Origin: Anatilimnocola aggregata
GTDB taxonomy: Bacteria; Planctomycetota; Planctomycetia; Pirellulales; Pirellulaceae
Assembly: GCF_007747655.1 (NCBI RefSeq)
Contig: NZ_CP036274.1
Coordinates: 8,060,001-8,124,000 of the forward strand
Direction of reading: 5' to 3'
DNA length: 64,000 nt
Positions 46,201 through 52,183 of the stretch are shown here, one piece after another. The notes under the pieces were generated by a model. It saw only the letters and a program-made list of their open reading frames with translations. It was not told where the DNA came from and searched no databases. Position numbers and translations under genes: made by a program. Within the stretch, counting starts at the first letter, position 1, and each line of letters opens with the position of its first letter.

Positions 46201-47981
46201 CATCGCTGGCCAAGATTCGAGTGCTTGAAACGCGCGTCGTGCCGCCACCGAAGGGCTCGACTGCCCCTCTAGGAACGGTGGTACTGCCGCCTAAGGAAGG
46301 CAAGGAAGTCAGTGGCGTCGCATTCGAAGCCCCGCTGACGGTTGAAGTCATCGATCCCGATGCTGCCAAAGACAGCCGCAGCAGTGTGGTCGTCAAACTC
46401 GTCACCAGCGATGGTGCAACGGCTGAAGTTCTCTGCTTGATTTCGAACCAACTCTCCAACGTACCCACGACCGTCGACGGCGAATGGGCCTTGGAAGAAG
46501 GTCGCTTTGTCGGCCAAGTGATCCTGCAACTGGGCGGCAAGAACAGCGCTGCCGAAGTCGCTTTGACCACTGCCATGCCCCGCAACCTGATCGGCAAAGT
46601 CAAGCTGAGCGAAGAAGCAACGGAAGAAACCGCTGGCGCAAACCTGGTTACGCACGTGCTGAACCTCACGGGCAAAGACCTGGTAACTGCCTCGTATACG
46701 GATGCTCGCCGTCCGGATCGCCCAGCCCAAACTCTGTCGGCCCAAGGTCGCTTGATCTCGAATGGCGTTCTGGTTTGCACCGATCGCGACTACGAGAAGG
46801 AGCTTGAACATCTGCACGTCGGCGAAAAACTGTTCCTCAAAGTTGTCGATCCCGATCTCGACGCCTCCGATGCGCGCGATGTTGCAGAAGTTGTCATCAC
46901 AACCGAACTGGGCGAAAAGGAAACGGTTCGCCTGGAAGAAACGCTCGCGCATAGTGGTGTCTTCACTGGCTCTCTGCAATTGAAGGCCGTCGATACTCCC
47001 AAGGTCGACAATCTCGATCCGGCCGATCCGGTGATTGAGACTTACTTTGGCGACAAGGTCACCGTTCGCTATAAGGATCTTGCGGCCAGCACCGAATCGG
47101 GTGAATTGGAATTGCAGATCGAAGTTCCGGTGGTCGTTGGTACCGATGGCCTGGTGGCTGCGTTCAGCAAGACGTTCAACGACGAAACCCTGGCTGTTGA
47201 AACCAAGTTCCGCGTTGCTGAGAGCTACTTCGAACTCTTCAAGAGCCACAAGACGCTCGGCCGCGACGACGAGAAGAAACTCGACCTGGAATCGGGCCGA
47301 CGCATCCTGCGTGAAGTGATGGAAGACTATCCCGATCCGAAGTACGCTCCGCGCGTGGCTTATCTGCTCGGTCAGTTTGCGCAGGAACTCGGTCAGTGGG
47401 ACGAAGCCATTCGTTCCTACGACATGATCTTGCGTCAATTCCCCGATCATACGCTCGCACCTGACGCCCAGTACAAGCTGGCTCAGACCTACGAAGAAGC
47501 TGGCGATTTCGATCAGGCCCTCGAAGCTTACGTAACGCTGGCCGCTACGCACCCCAAGAGCCCGCTGATTCCGAACGTGATGATTCGCATCTCGGACTAC
47601 TTCTACAAGACCGAGAAGTTCGATATTTCAGCTCAGGTCGGCGAGAAGTTCCTCGAACGATTCAATGCTCATCAACACGCGCCGCGAATGGCGTTCCGCG
47701 TGGGGCAGTGCTATTACAAGTCGAAGAAGTACCTGGTTGCCGGTAAGAGCTTCGATGCCTTTGCCAAGTTGTTCCCCGATGACGCATTGTGTGCCGATTC
47801 GCTCTTCTGGGCTGGTGAAAGTTTCCGCATGGGTGGCAGCAATCGCGAAGCGTTCATTCGCTACAACAACTGCCGCTGGAAGCATCAGGAAAGCGAAGCA
47901 GCCAAATACGCTCGTGGCCGCCTGGCTCTGCCTGAAATGCTCAACCAGTTCGAAGCCGAAGCTAACAGCGTGGACGAATAA
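40275..47981 (+). CDS. Giant exported TPR and beta-module protein (2568 aa)
   Basis: A Sec leader (MRRHLASAVIAAFAWTLPIA) opens a 2568-aa protein with no membrane helix afterwards. Residues about 30-1130 form a long TPR-like superhelix. Acidic beta modules lie near 1140 (VVHDSDLGISRGHNRI), 1295 (VKDGDRDLTNDADEIVV), 1880 (VTDYDQDSSNQRDQVKL), 2024 (VIDPDAAKDSRSSVVVK) and 2190 (VVDPDLDASDARDVAEV). Between them are a discoidin-like part (about 1350-1430, AIDRDPKTTWMSQPDGG), a PA14-like part (about 1450-1575) and a CBM6-like part (about 1640-1740, AGIYEVWTQHAHAGPGG). Residues 2300-2568 are regular TPRs (WDEAIRSYDMILRQFPDHTL). The layout suggests a long periplasmic or surface scaffold able to bind glycan or protein. 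It is followed by the ExbB/ExbD genes. Confidence 0.88.
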   Translation: MRRHLASAVIAAFAWTLPIASTWAQAPAAPMPPVANQEAANDEVSKQASALEAELGKYKDNSPEAAEAMFKLVELYHREGRLFGLVRVGQQFVSAHAGDARHQAVMLKLLDGLEALSRNKEMGAACRQFVARYPTSPEVANVEVRLANALSQLEDRKATAEASRAVWQRQGGSEVGRSHGVRAVQLFSGLNAEGITASAVLAEEMLDKLPPGEFARQLGVHSFHEYRRLGQWAKASVVGNKLLQKNLAGDNEGKRQIHLWLAENHGNLGQHANAAESFRQARSLRDDQFSHFQLVYRMFHAGAKPDQLQPLVDQYVQKFPQRPDRFQLQSYLAASSIAAGDKPRGVAILATLLPVEPAFNGNASLFVRENGNEPAQLADSEQKLKAALGQAAKDPAYLRYVLAFDLYRDRLKDVAKAKQTARELISQSPTDDGHTAGPIEWLLSNAADENEFKSDLALIMQARQQYPQLGNIREWVRNWIQAVRQNKDLKERAAFATEEQKKTDAIPLVALWIEQRSANSNQVEALRNNLLKPEYFSKVNDRAARAALQLQADYYRHNAAANKRGEQVRVYAQFAQKFPTDQQVAYYWLETATDYGKPEDAKAAAQNWLKFQPQSSNGDIWRRIMIAADKNNDPEMAKQAFAWIQNCEKQHGHDPQYSSGIGDILLKHKMEAEAVAWWTFYSTYNRQHSEARECALRLLGRLKEPAQRAPLLADLVNADTDFFGRFALMQAADALATNDLASFEKILKSTRARQAERPLRGADLDMWTVNGWVDGIRQNAMMAEPDKARVLTAIRDLQVQPAAAGATLALLDSQPAAAGQKIQRLLELQKLTRIVGNDWWDFDRITPFVQSAVGRKDFLSAATLATGMLANIPNVDEPRKKAVRDLATQSLARMGAVGLTIDDSSPLAPLLQAALYFRLGDERLAFDAYLANKALFDANRNQLPPDLLMFVCDRLIAGGGDANHDKVEEILRGWLIAFSESMQVEDTVKARMQLLLARNFYKAQRFDIARSEFTTVVNRYAKTPQAIEGEFGIGETYLSQKVYDQAEAVFEKLARSTEIDVVVRAEFLRGVLAFRRGDRDEARDIFRAVLERVPNVELANQALYNLAEVYGAEERYIDQLNLLRTVGRLGRASKRRHVPGMALSIVVHDSDLGISRGHNRIPVRVTTEPGGDSEMVYLTGSGAGKGLFRVDLETRLGQATKDDRVLQLTGNDTIKCDYPEEFKSEFKNVPLSDVEIRVASDAKFEMASNPIVDKQTESFSEALAREAAEEDGDQRRSQVRPATQIKPGNPVYLRVKDGDRDLTNDADEIVVKLAADSGDQVQVKLKETGPHTGIFEASATTGELPAGALATDTAIDHSPLMAIDRDPKTTWMSQPDGGTPKSLTIDMKDLKKTARVRVGVADPTKHAPVRADLYGSQDGEFWFRIASQPEKATLPSAGEAGRMKQKVYNGEFTNYTTWDQIAALWKNSKAIEEADAETLRWVRPVEQEDSTKRYAVMWHGKLVQPRSGAVRIQVLGNRTALAVNGREELPIGGSGRSSDLWLNAGVHDVTIFAASATGQTPVEALIARSDLDSSKITLIPFRASDFDLESPVAKKALAEAAAALPNEGNIPLLLETVKLTKKTEKFGVTKETSNVDHIGFWQSPEDIAAWEVEIPAAGIYEVWTQHAHAGPGGSYKIEVDGHSATVQVPDTGAWTTYRAERVARVQFTKAGKQTVTLKPVEIKGDGLVDIKALALRPAKGASLITVGNDWEFHFPEQGLRYVRFTCNEYLGEALEVGNIEIAAADPAVVHIPTKEDVLALAGNNSLEIAAGDNVVGTYTDEQTLNENGGSQLLTSKLQATYFNASIHAIAYDFERQNNGNVANIRKELKRIDPGERIVVEVTDYDQDSSNQRDQVKLQVIVNDGEPLELVAVETEENTGIFTKEVDTVAPGADPKAAAGKLAVKMGDRVYIRYLDTHNTFPGHSVPREAVVYVTEPSLAKIRVLETRVVPPPKGSTAPLGTVVLPPKEGKEVSGVAFEAPLTVEVIDPDAAKDSRSSVVVKLVTSDGATAEVLCLISNQLSNVPTTVDGEWALEEGRFVGQVILQLGGKNSAAEVALTTAMPRNLIGKVKLSEEATEETAGANLVTHVLNLTGKDLVTASYTDARRPDRPAQTLSAQGRLISNGVLVCTDRDYEKELEHLHVGEKLFLKVVDPDLDASDARDVAEVVITTELGEKETVRLEETLAHSGVFTGSLQLKAVDTPKVDNLDPADPVIETYFGDKVTVRYKDLAASTESGELELQIEVPVVVGTDGLVAAFSKTFNDETLAVETKFRVAESYFELFKSHKTLGRDDEKKLDLESGRRILREVMEDYPDPKYAPRVAYLLGQFAQELGQWDEAIRSYDMILRQFPDHTLAPDAQYKLAQTYEEAGDFDQALEAYVTLAATHPKSPLIPNVMIRISDYFYKTEKFDISAQVGEKFLERFNAHQHAPRMAFRVGQCYYKSKKYLVAGKSFDAFAKLFPDDALCADSLFWAGESFRMGGSNREAFIRYNNCRWKHQESEAAKYARGRLALPEMLNQFEAEANSVDE

Positions 47982-47982
47982 G

Positions 47983-48053
47983 TTGGAGTTCCGGCTTTAG
48001 CCGGTTCCTCCGAACATCATTGAGATCTGCCGGCTGAAGCCGGGACTCCAACA
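47983..48053. repeat. Long inverted repeat between the giant TPR gene and exbB-like gene
   Basis: Arms 47983-48005 (starting GTTGGAGTTCCGG) and 48031-48053 are complementary over 23 bases with two differences that still pair as G.T in RNA. The loop is 25 bases. It begins 1 base after the stop codon of the giant gene and ends 17 bases before the next start codon. Confidence 0.9.
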
Positions 48054-48069
48054 ATAAAGTAGTTTGCTC

Positions 48070-49122
48070 ATGACGCTCGCGAGTTTGCTGTTGACCTTGG
48101 CCTTGGCTGGCCAGGTCGACGATATCCTGAACGATGAAGCTAGTGCCCAGAAGAACAAGGGTGCGAAGCCTGCTGCGACGGCTCCGGCCACTCCAGCACC
48201 AGTCGCCCCGAAGGTGAACGACCCCGCGCTAGCGACAGAGCCGACGGCCGATGCCGCGGCAGCAGCCAAAGCGCCGGGTGGCAAAGGGGACGACAAGAAA
48301 GCCGAAGGCAAAGCGGGCGATGCTGAACCGGAGGAGGGAAGCAAAGGGGAGGGGGACGACAAAGAGAAGAGCGACGAACCGACTGGCACAGCCAAGCTGT
48401 TTAACGATCTGACCAAGACCGGTGCCCTGGGTTACATGATCGAGGGCGGCATTTTCATGTGGCCGATTCTCTTTCTGGGCATTCTGGCCTTCGGTGTGAT
48501 CATCGAGCGCTATCGCGCCCTGCTGATGCTCAACACCAAAGACGAAGCACTTCGTTCGCAAGTGCTCAAGCTGATGCAATCCGACAAAATTGAAGATGCC
48601 TTGGAATTGGTCGAACGTCACAAGGGCCCCGTCCCTGCGATTCTCGGAGCTGGTTTGCGTAAGTATCTGATCGCGCGCCGCCTGGGATATGATCCCGCCA
48701 AAATCGAAGAGCAAGTCACCAAGGGCATGGATGAGTACTCGGTGCACATCGTTGCGGCAATGGAAAAGCACTTGCCCATTCTGGCTACGGTCGCTTCAGC
48801 AGCTCCGATGTTGGGGTTCCTGGGAACAGTTTCCGGCATGGTCTCGTCCTTCGCCGAAATTGTTGCCACCATGGGCGAAAAGAACATCGTAGAAGCTGCT
48901 GCCGGCGGCATCATGGTCTCTCTGCTAACGACGGTGCTCGGGCTAATCGTTGGTATTCCGGCCTTCGTCGCGTTCAACTATTTCACCAGCACGATCAACG
49001 GCTTTGTGCTCGATGTGCAGGAATCAGCCGCGGAACTGATTGAAGCGGTCACGTTCCAATTGGCGCTCGCGGGACGAGAATCAGACGTTGCCGAGTTACC
49101 GCCAGTTACTACGCATCGCTGA
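48070..49122 (+). CDS. MotA/TolQ/ExbB proton channel with signal peptide and charged linker
   Basis: A 350-aa protein. Unusually for a TolQ homolog it starts with a cleavable-looking leader (MTLASLLLTLALAGQVDD) and an Ala/Pro/Lys/Glu/Asp linker (about residues 25-110). The proton-channel domain follows: helix IEGGIFMWPILFLGILAFGV, cytoplasmic ERYRALLMLNTKDEALR to IARRLGYDPAKIEEQV, then LPILATVASAAPMLGFLGTV and GIMVSLLTTVLGLIVGIPAF. N-terminal periplasmic extensions are known in some marine TonB-system TtpC/ExbB proteins. With ExbD partners it should convert proton flow into work on the periplasmic TPR proteins. No clear ribosome-binding site precedes the ATG; an in-frame TTG lies two codons earlier. 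Confidence 0.9.
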   Translation: MTLASLLLTLALAGQVDDILNDEASAQKNKGAKPAATAPATPAPVAPKVNDPALATEPTADAAAAAKAPGGKGDDKKAEGKAGDAEPEEGSKGEGDDKEKSDEPTGTAKLFNDLTKTGALGYMIEGGIFMWPILFLGILAFGVIIERYRALLMLNTKDEALRSQVLKLMQSDKIEDALELVERHKGPVPAILGAGLRKYLIARRLGYDPAKIEEQVTKGMDEYSVHIVAAMEKHLPILATVASAAPMLGFLGTVSGMVSSFAEIVATMGEKNIVEAAAGGIMVSLLTTVLGLIVGIPAFVAFNYFTSTINGFVLDVQESAAELIEAVTFQLALAGRESDVAELPPVTTHR

Positions 49123-49151
49123 GCACTTTGAGCATCAGCCCCTCACCCCAA

Positions 49152-49185
49152 CCCTCTCCCCGGAGTACCGAGGCGAGGGAGTTTG
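49152..49185. repeat. GAGTAC-loop hairpin element between exbB-like and exbD-like genes
   Basis: CCCTC and GAGGG (49152-49156 and 49175-49179) enclose a nested CGG-AGTA-CCG. It ends with GAGTTTG, as the element at 49707 does. Confidence 0.7.
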
Positions 49186-49235
49186 CCGAACAAGCTTCTT
49201 ACTTCTGCCTTCACACTTTTAACTTCTGACTTCGT

Positions 49236-49661
49236 ATGCGTCGCAACGGGATGAATAAACTGCTTGTTGAACCGGCCGCTGTCGCCACTGGCGATATCGC
49301 GTTCAACCTGATTGTGTTTTTTCTCGTCTGCGCGTCGACGCAGCCCGACCGTGGTCGCAAGCAAGATATCCCGTCGAGTCAGCAGACGAAGACCGAACAG
49401 AAACAAGAGAACACCGAAATTCTGGTCACCAAAAGCGGCATCGTGCTGAATGGTGCAGCAGTTCGCCAGGCAGAGCTGCCAGGCAGGTTAGCCACACACT
49501 TCAAAGGCAAGCCTCGACCGGAAGATCGCGTGGTAGTTATCAAGACTCGTCCTGATACCCCTTACGAAAACTGGATCTCGGTCACGTCGCTGGTGCAAGA
49601 TGCGGGCGGCAGTATCACAATCCAGCGCGAAGAAGAACGAACCGTCACCGTCGGTAATTAA
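49236..49661 (+). CDS. ExbD/TolR-type protein 1
   Basis: A 141-aa single-pass protein. A short cytoplasmic N-terminus is followed by the membrane helix GDIAFNLIVFFLVCAST, in which Asp20 is at the place of the conserved proton-carrying Asp of ExbD/TolR. A Gln/Lys/Glu linker leads to the periplasmic domain (ILVTKSGIVLNGAAVRQAEL to VVVIKTRPDTPYENWISVTS). A second ATG five codons downstream is an alternative start. It lies between the channel gene and a second ExbD-like gene, so a channel with two different stators is implied. Confidence 0.88.
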   Translation: MRRNGMNKLLVEPAAVATGDIAFNLIVFFLVCASTQPDRGRKQDIPSSQQTKTEQKQENTEILVTKSGIVLNGAAVRQAELPGRLATHFKGKPRPEDRVVVIKTRPDTPYENWISVTSLVQDAGGSITIQREEERTVTVGN

Positions 49662-49706
49662 CAAAACAATGGCCGGGTTAGTACCCGCCTCAACCCTTCA
49701 CCGCAA

Positions 49707-49740
49707 CCCTCCCTCCGGAGTACCGAGGAGAGGGAGTTTG
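49707..49740. repeat. GAGTAC-loop hairpin element overlapping a ribosome-binding site
   Basis: CCCTC (49707-49711) can pair with GAGGG (49730-49734) around CGG-AGTA-CCG. The 3' arm GAGGGAG (49730-49736) is also the best Shine-Dalgarno for the ATG at 49746. Confidence 0.7.
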
Positions 49741-49745
49741 TTCAA

Positions 49746-50192
49746 ATGAAAATTGCCCGTCGAACCATGAAAGCGGATGTGCCGTCTACGGCGATGGGGG
49801 ACATTGCGTTCAATCTGCTGATTTTCTTTGTGATTCTGGCTCGCGCACAGGACGACAGTCATATTCAATGGAAGCCAGCACAGGTCGCCAACTTGGAGAA
49901 CAACAAGGGTGGCCGCGTGACCGTGGTCATCGATGTCGACGGCAAGATCTTTTTGAACGGCCAGCAGAGGAGTGAATCGGAACTGAGTGGGGCCATTGGT
50001 GAAGAACTTGGCGATGCGCCCGCTGGTGAACGAACCGTCATGCTGAAGGTCGATAAAGACGTGACCGCGCCGCGGTTTGAACCAGTCATTGAAGCCATCA
50101 GCCAGGCTGGCGGCGAACTAATTCATATTCTCGAACAAGATCAATCGGCTCAGCAGCCTGTGGCTTCGCCCGCAAGCTCGCCCAGCCCCTAG
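49746..50192 (+). CDS. ExbD/TolR-type protein 2
   Basis: A 148-aa single-pass protein. The helix MGDIAFNLLIFFVILARAQD carries the conserved Asp19. The periplasmic domain reads VTVVIDVDGKIFLNGQQRSE and TVMLKVDKDVTAPRFEPVIE, ending in IHILEQDQ and a Ser/Pro/Ala tail. Only modest similarity links it to ExbD-type protein 1 outside the helix, so the two are not recent duplicates. The Shine-Dalgarno GAGGGAG is inside the 49707 hairpin element. Confidence 0.88.
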   Translation: MKIARRTMKADVPSTAMGDIAFNLLIFFVILARAQDDSHIQWKPAQVANLENNKGGRVTVVIDVDGKIFLNGQQRSESELSGAIGEELGDAPAGERTVMLKVDKDVTAPRFEPVIEAISQAGGELIHILEQDQSAQQPVASPASSPSP

Positions 50193-50214
50193 CAATCGAT
50201 TGAAAAGGTGACGT

Positions 50215-50673
50215 ATGGAAAGCAATCAACCACGCACTTCGGCCGGCTTCGGTCCGCTGAAGGATTTGCATAACCTGAAGAACAACGGCTCCGCGTCGCT
50301 GGCGGAGCTGAAAGAGTTTCTCGGCAAGTTGCAGGGACGCAGCCCGCAGGAAGTGGTCGGACTCGTCTCGACTAGCCTGCTTGTGCAAAGCATGGTCATC
50401 TCGGTGATCGGCACGATTGCCCTGCTCGCGGTGTTCACCATCGGGCCCTACATGATTTACGGCGCACCAGAGGCGAAAAAGACAGCCGCGGCTCCCCCAG
50501 TTGCCGCCGCACCAGCGGCCGCGCCTGCCGCTGAGACCGCGAAAACCGACGCCCCAGTTGACGACAAAACTCGCGCCATGAAGGCTCTGGGCATCGACGA
50601 GACCAAAGAGTCGGACCCCAACGCCAATCCGCTGGAAAACAAGCTCGATAACCTGCTCGACAATGTGAAATAA
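50215..50673 (+). CDS. Small single-pass membrane protein of the cluster
   Basis: A 152-aa protein with a good ribosome-binding site (AAGGTGA). The N-terminal 55 residues are polar (LKDLHNLKNNGSASLAELKE, FLGKLQGRSPQEVVG). A membrane helix follows at about residues 62-84 (MVISVIGTIALLAVFTIGPY). An Ala/Pro-rich periplasmic linker then leads to a short acidic tail (KALGIDETKESDPNANP to LDNLLDNVK). No family is recognised. The position between ExbD-type and DUF4159 genes, with 22-base and 1-base gaps, indicates a dedicated subunit. Confidence 0.75.
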   Translation: MESNQPRTSAGFGPLKDLHNLKNNGSASLAELKEFLGKLQGRSPQEVVGLVSTSLLVQSMVISVIGTIALLAVFTIGPYMIYGAPEAKKTAAAPPVAAAPAAAPAAETAKTDAPVDDKTRAMKALGIDETKESDPNANPLENKLDNLLDNVK

Positions 50674-50674
50674 C

Positions 50675-52183
50675 GTGTTTGCCCAATTCCATCGCAGTTT
50701 GAACACCCTGCAAAAGATCACGCTCTACTACAGTCCGCTGTGGTTGGCGGGACTTTGGTTGTGGCAGGCTGCGCCGAGTTCGGAATGGGTATTCCCAGTT
50801 GTGGGGTTGCTGCTGTTGCCCGCGATCTTGCTCAGCGGGATCTGGTTGCGCAAGGTCCGTGAGAAAAGCACGTCGCAGCTGACTTGGAGTCGCGTCGTTA
50901 CCGCGGCCTATATCGCCTGCTGGCCGGCCGTGCATTTTCTGAGCGATGCCCTCGGCCTGAACGGCCTTAGCGACACAATTCGCAGCTTCGCGCCCTGGGG
51001 TCTCTTTAGCATCGGCCTCGCCTGGGCCATTTGGTATCTGGAAGTAAGTTCGCGGCGGATCGAACTCGGCCGCATTGAAGAGCACCTCAAGCAGGGTGAT
51101 TTCATCCATGCTGCGACCGATGAAGATGCGCTCGCACCTCCACCCGGCAAGCGCAGCTGGAATCCATTCGATCCGCATGCCTGGTACTACGGCCGCAAGA
51201 ATCGCAAGCTCAAACAGTCGACGTTCGTTACCATCGCTTACAGCGCTGGCTTCTGGATCGGCTGGGCCTTGTTGCTACTCGGCCTGCAGTTTGGTGGCTG
51301 TCAAGAGTCGGCGGACATGCCACCGGGTGGTGGCCAGTACAAACAGGTCGCGCAGCAGGTCAAAATCCAAAAGGTCATCCGTAAGAAATTCGTCATCAAC
51401 CCGTTCAGTGCTATCAAGTTCGATGTTCCGCCAATCGACGACGTCAAACTACAGCTGCAAGAAGTCACCGAACATGCCTACACGGTTGGCTACGGTGAAG
51501 GAACCGGCGCGGGCTTCGGCGGGGGCAAGAAGGGTGGCAAGATTCGCTTCATCCGCCTGCAGTACGACGGTGGCGACTGGGACCAGGAGTTCGGCATCGG
51601 TGGCGATGAGAACATGCTCCTGCAGTTCGATTTTCTGACGAACAAGCAGCACAAAATTGCCGAGAATACCGAGTTCCGTAGCATTCAGCAACTATCGAAT
51701 TTTGCTCCCGAAGCGACACCGCCGTTCCTCTATATGACCGGCCAAGGAAACATCAGCCTGTCGAACAAGGATGTCCGTGTGCTCCGCGAATATTTGATCG
51801 ACCGTCACGGGATGATTTTCGCCGACAACGGCGGCAGCAAGCATTTTCACAATCAATTCATCGCCGCCATGAATCGTGTACTGCCCGAGATTCGCCCGGT
51901 GCCAGTACCGCTCGATGACACGATCCACCGCATTCCGTATCCGCTACCGTTCCTGCCTTATGTCGCGCCTCACGGTGGCAAACAGGCTTTGGGTTGGTCA
52001 CTCGATGGTCGATGGCTGGTCTATTACCATCCTGGTGATATCGGCGATGCCTGGGCCGATGGTCACTCAGGCGTAAAGCCCGAAGTTTATGAGGCCTGCT
52101 ACCAACTCGGCGCGAATGTCATGACGTATGCGTACGTCGAACGATCCAAATGGCTGATGGGCAAGCAGCAAAAGGGGAAATGA
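50675..52183 (+). CDS. DUF4159 domain membrane protein
   Basis: A 502-aa protein beginning with GTG one base after the previous stop. The first 130 residues hold about four membrane helices (YYSPLWLAGLWLWQAAPSSE, WVFPVVGLLLLPAILLSGIW). Another helix lies near 190-210 (FVTIAYSAGFWIGWALLLLG). A short region (VKIQKVIRKKFVINP, VTEHAYTVGYGEGTGAGFGG) leads to a DUF4159 domain from about 288: IRFIRLQYDGGDWDQEF, PPFLYMTGQGNISLSNKDVR, LREYLIDRHGMIFADNGG, and a WLVYYHPGDIGDAW stretch. DUF4159 has an amidotransferase-like fold in other bacteria. In this cluster it occupies the place of a TonB- or TolA-like coupling subunit, by position only. Confidence 0.82.
   Translation: MFAQFHRSLNTLQKITLYYSPLWLAGLWLWQAAPSSEWVFPVVGLLLLPAILLSGIWLRKVREKSTSQLTWSRVVTAAYIACWPAVHFLSDALGLNGLSDTIRSFAPWGLFSIGLAWAIWYLEVSSRRIELGRIEEHLKQGDFIHAATDEDALAPPPGKRSWNPFDPHAWYYGRKNRKLKQSTFVTIAYSAGFWIGWALLLLGLQFGGCQESADMPPGGGQYKQVAQQVKIQKVIRKKFVINPFSAIKFDVPPIDDVKLQLQEVTEHAYTVGYGEGTGAGFGGGKKGGKIRFIRLQYDGGDWDQEFGIGGDENMLLQFDFLTNKQHKIAENTEFRSIQQLSNFAPEATPPFLYMTGQGNISLSNKDVRVLREYLIDRHGMIFADNGGSKHFHNQFIAAMNRVLPEIRPVPVPLDDTIHRIPYPLPFLPYVAPHGGKQALGWSLDGRWLVYYHPGDIGDAWADGHSGVKPEVYEACYQLGANVMTYAYVERSKWLMGKQQKGK

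Noticed and set aside
46269-47552. 427-aa minus-strand frame within the giant gene
   Set aside because: Antisense shadow of the repeated modules and C-terminal TPRs.
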